Below are positions 63,917 through 64,000 of a stretch of 64,000 bases of DNA, in pieces. Source of the DNA: Amaranthus tricolor (lineage: Eukaryota; Streptophyta; Magnoliopsida; Caryophyllales; Amaranthaceae); NCBI RefSeq assembly GCF_026212465.1, contig NC_080050.1, positions 2,421,001-2,485,000 of the forward strand, in the 5' to 3' direction. The notes under the pieces were generated by a model that was given only the letters and a program-made list of their open reading frames with translations, did no database searches and had not been told where the DNA came from. Every line of letters begins with the position of its first letter. The stretch's first letter is position 1. The position numbers were made by a program, and so were the translations under genes.

Positions 63917-64000
63917 TGAAAGCTTATCTAATCAATTTAATTAGATTATCATCCTGAAAATGAAGAATCGAATTTACTTTGGCAAACAAAGTCAATTAAG

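Overview
This window is nuclear DNA from a flowering plant, almost certainly a eudicot. Plant gene families (ALMT, FKGP, an SR splicing factor of the RS31 type, KIC-like and Yippee-like proteins) are split by GT-AG introns. They sit in AT-rich DNA full of plant transposons: two Copia elements, a Mutator-like element, a hAT element, Stowaway-like MITEs, a SINE and long (TA)n tracts. Nothing in the bases names the species.

Layout. 1-14.4 kb has no host gene I can support. It holds a probable solo LTR, a very young Copia element (2008-6952, TSD AATAC, LTRs differing at one site), a dispersed repeat with an LTR-like insertion carrying three 200-bp repeat units, and a 249-bp (TA)n tract. 14.45-17.87 kb (+) is a five-exon ALMT anion-channel gene. 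18.6-22.06 kb (-) is a two-exon LRAT/NC-domain gene. 23.58-34.91 kb (-) is a seven-exon gene for the bifunctional L-fucokinase/GDP-L-fucose pyrophosphorylase (FKGP). FKGP has one GC-AG intron, and its 5.4-kb first intron contains a decayed Copia related to the young one. 35.7-44.0 kb (+) is a tandem array of three Yippee zinc-binding genes: two diverged sister copies and one conventional copy. 44.4-49.5 kb holds a hAT element and then a 4.3-kb Mutator-like element with 180-bp terminal inverted repeats. That element carries a broken transposase gene joined out of frame to part of a plant mobile domain (PMD) gene. 51.05-51.42 kb (+) is an intronless single-EF-hand KIC/PBP1-type gene. 52.5-56.3 kb (-) is a five-exon RS31-type SR splicing factor. 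57.46-62.92 kb is an older, heavily mutated second Copia element (TSD CATTA).

The host genes are ordinary single loci with unrelated jobs (anion transport, fucose salvage, Ca2+ signalling, splicing) and do not form a pathway cluster. Splice phases were checked by hand for all multi-exon genes and every model gives an uninterrupted reading frame. The parts most worth a second look are the MULE/PMD chimera with its five palindromes, the Yippee tandem family, and a 100-bp LTR-like element with a perfect target duplication. I found no convincing new biochemical system beyond these.
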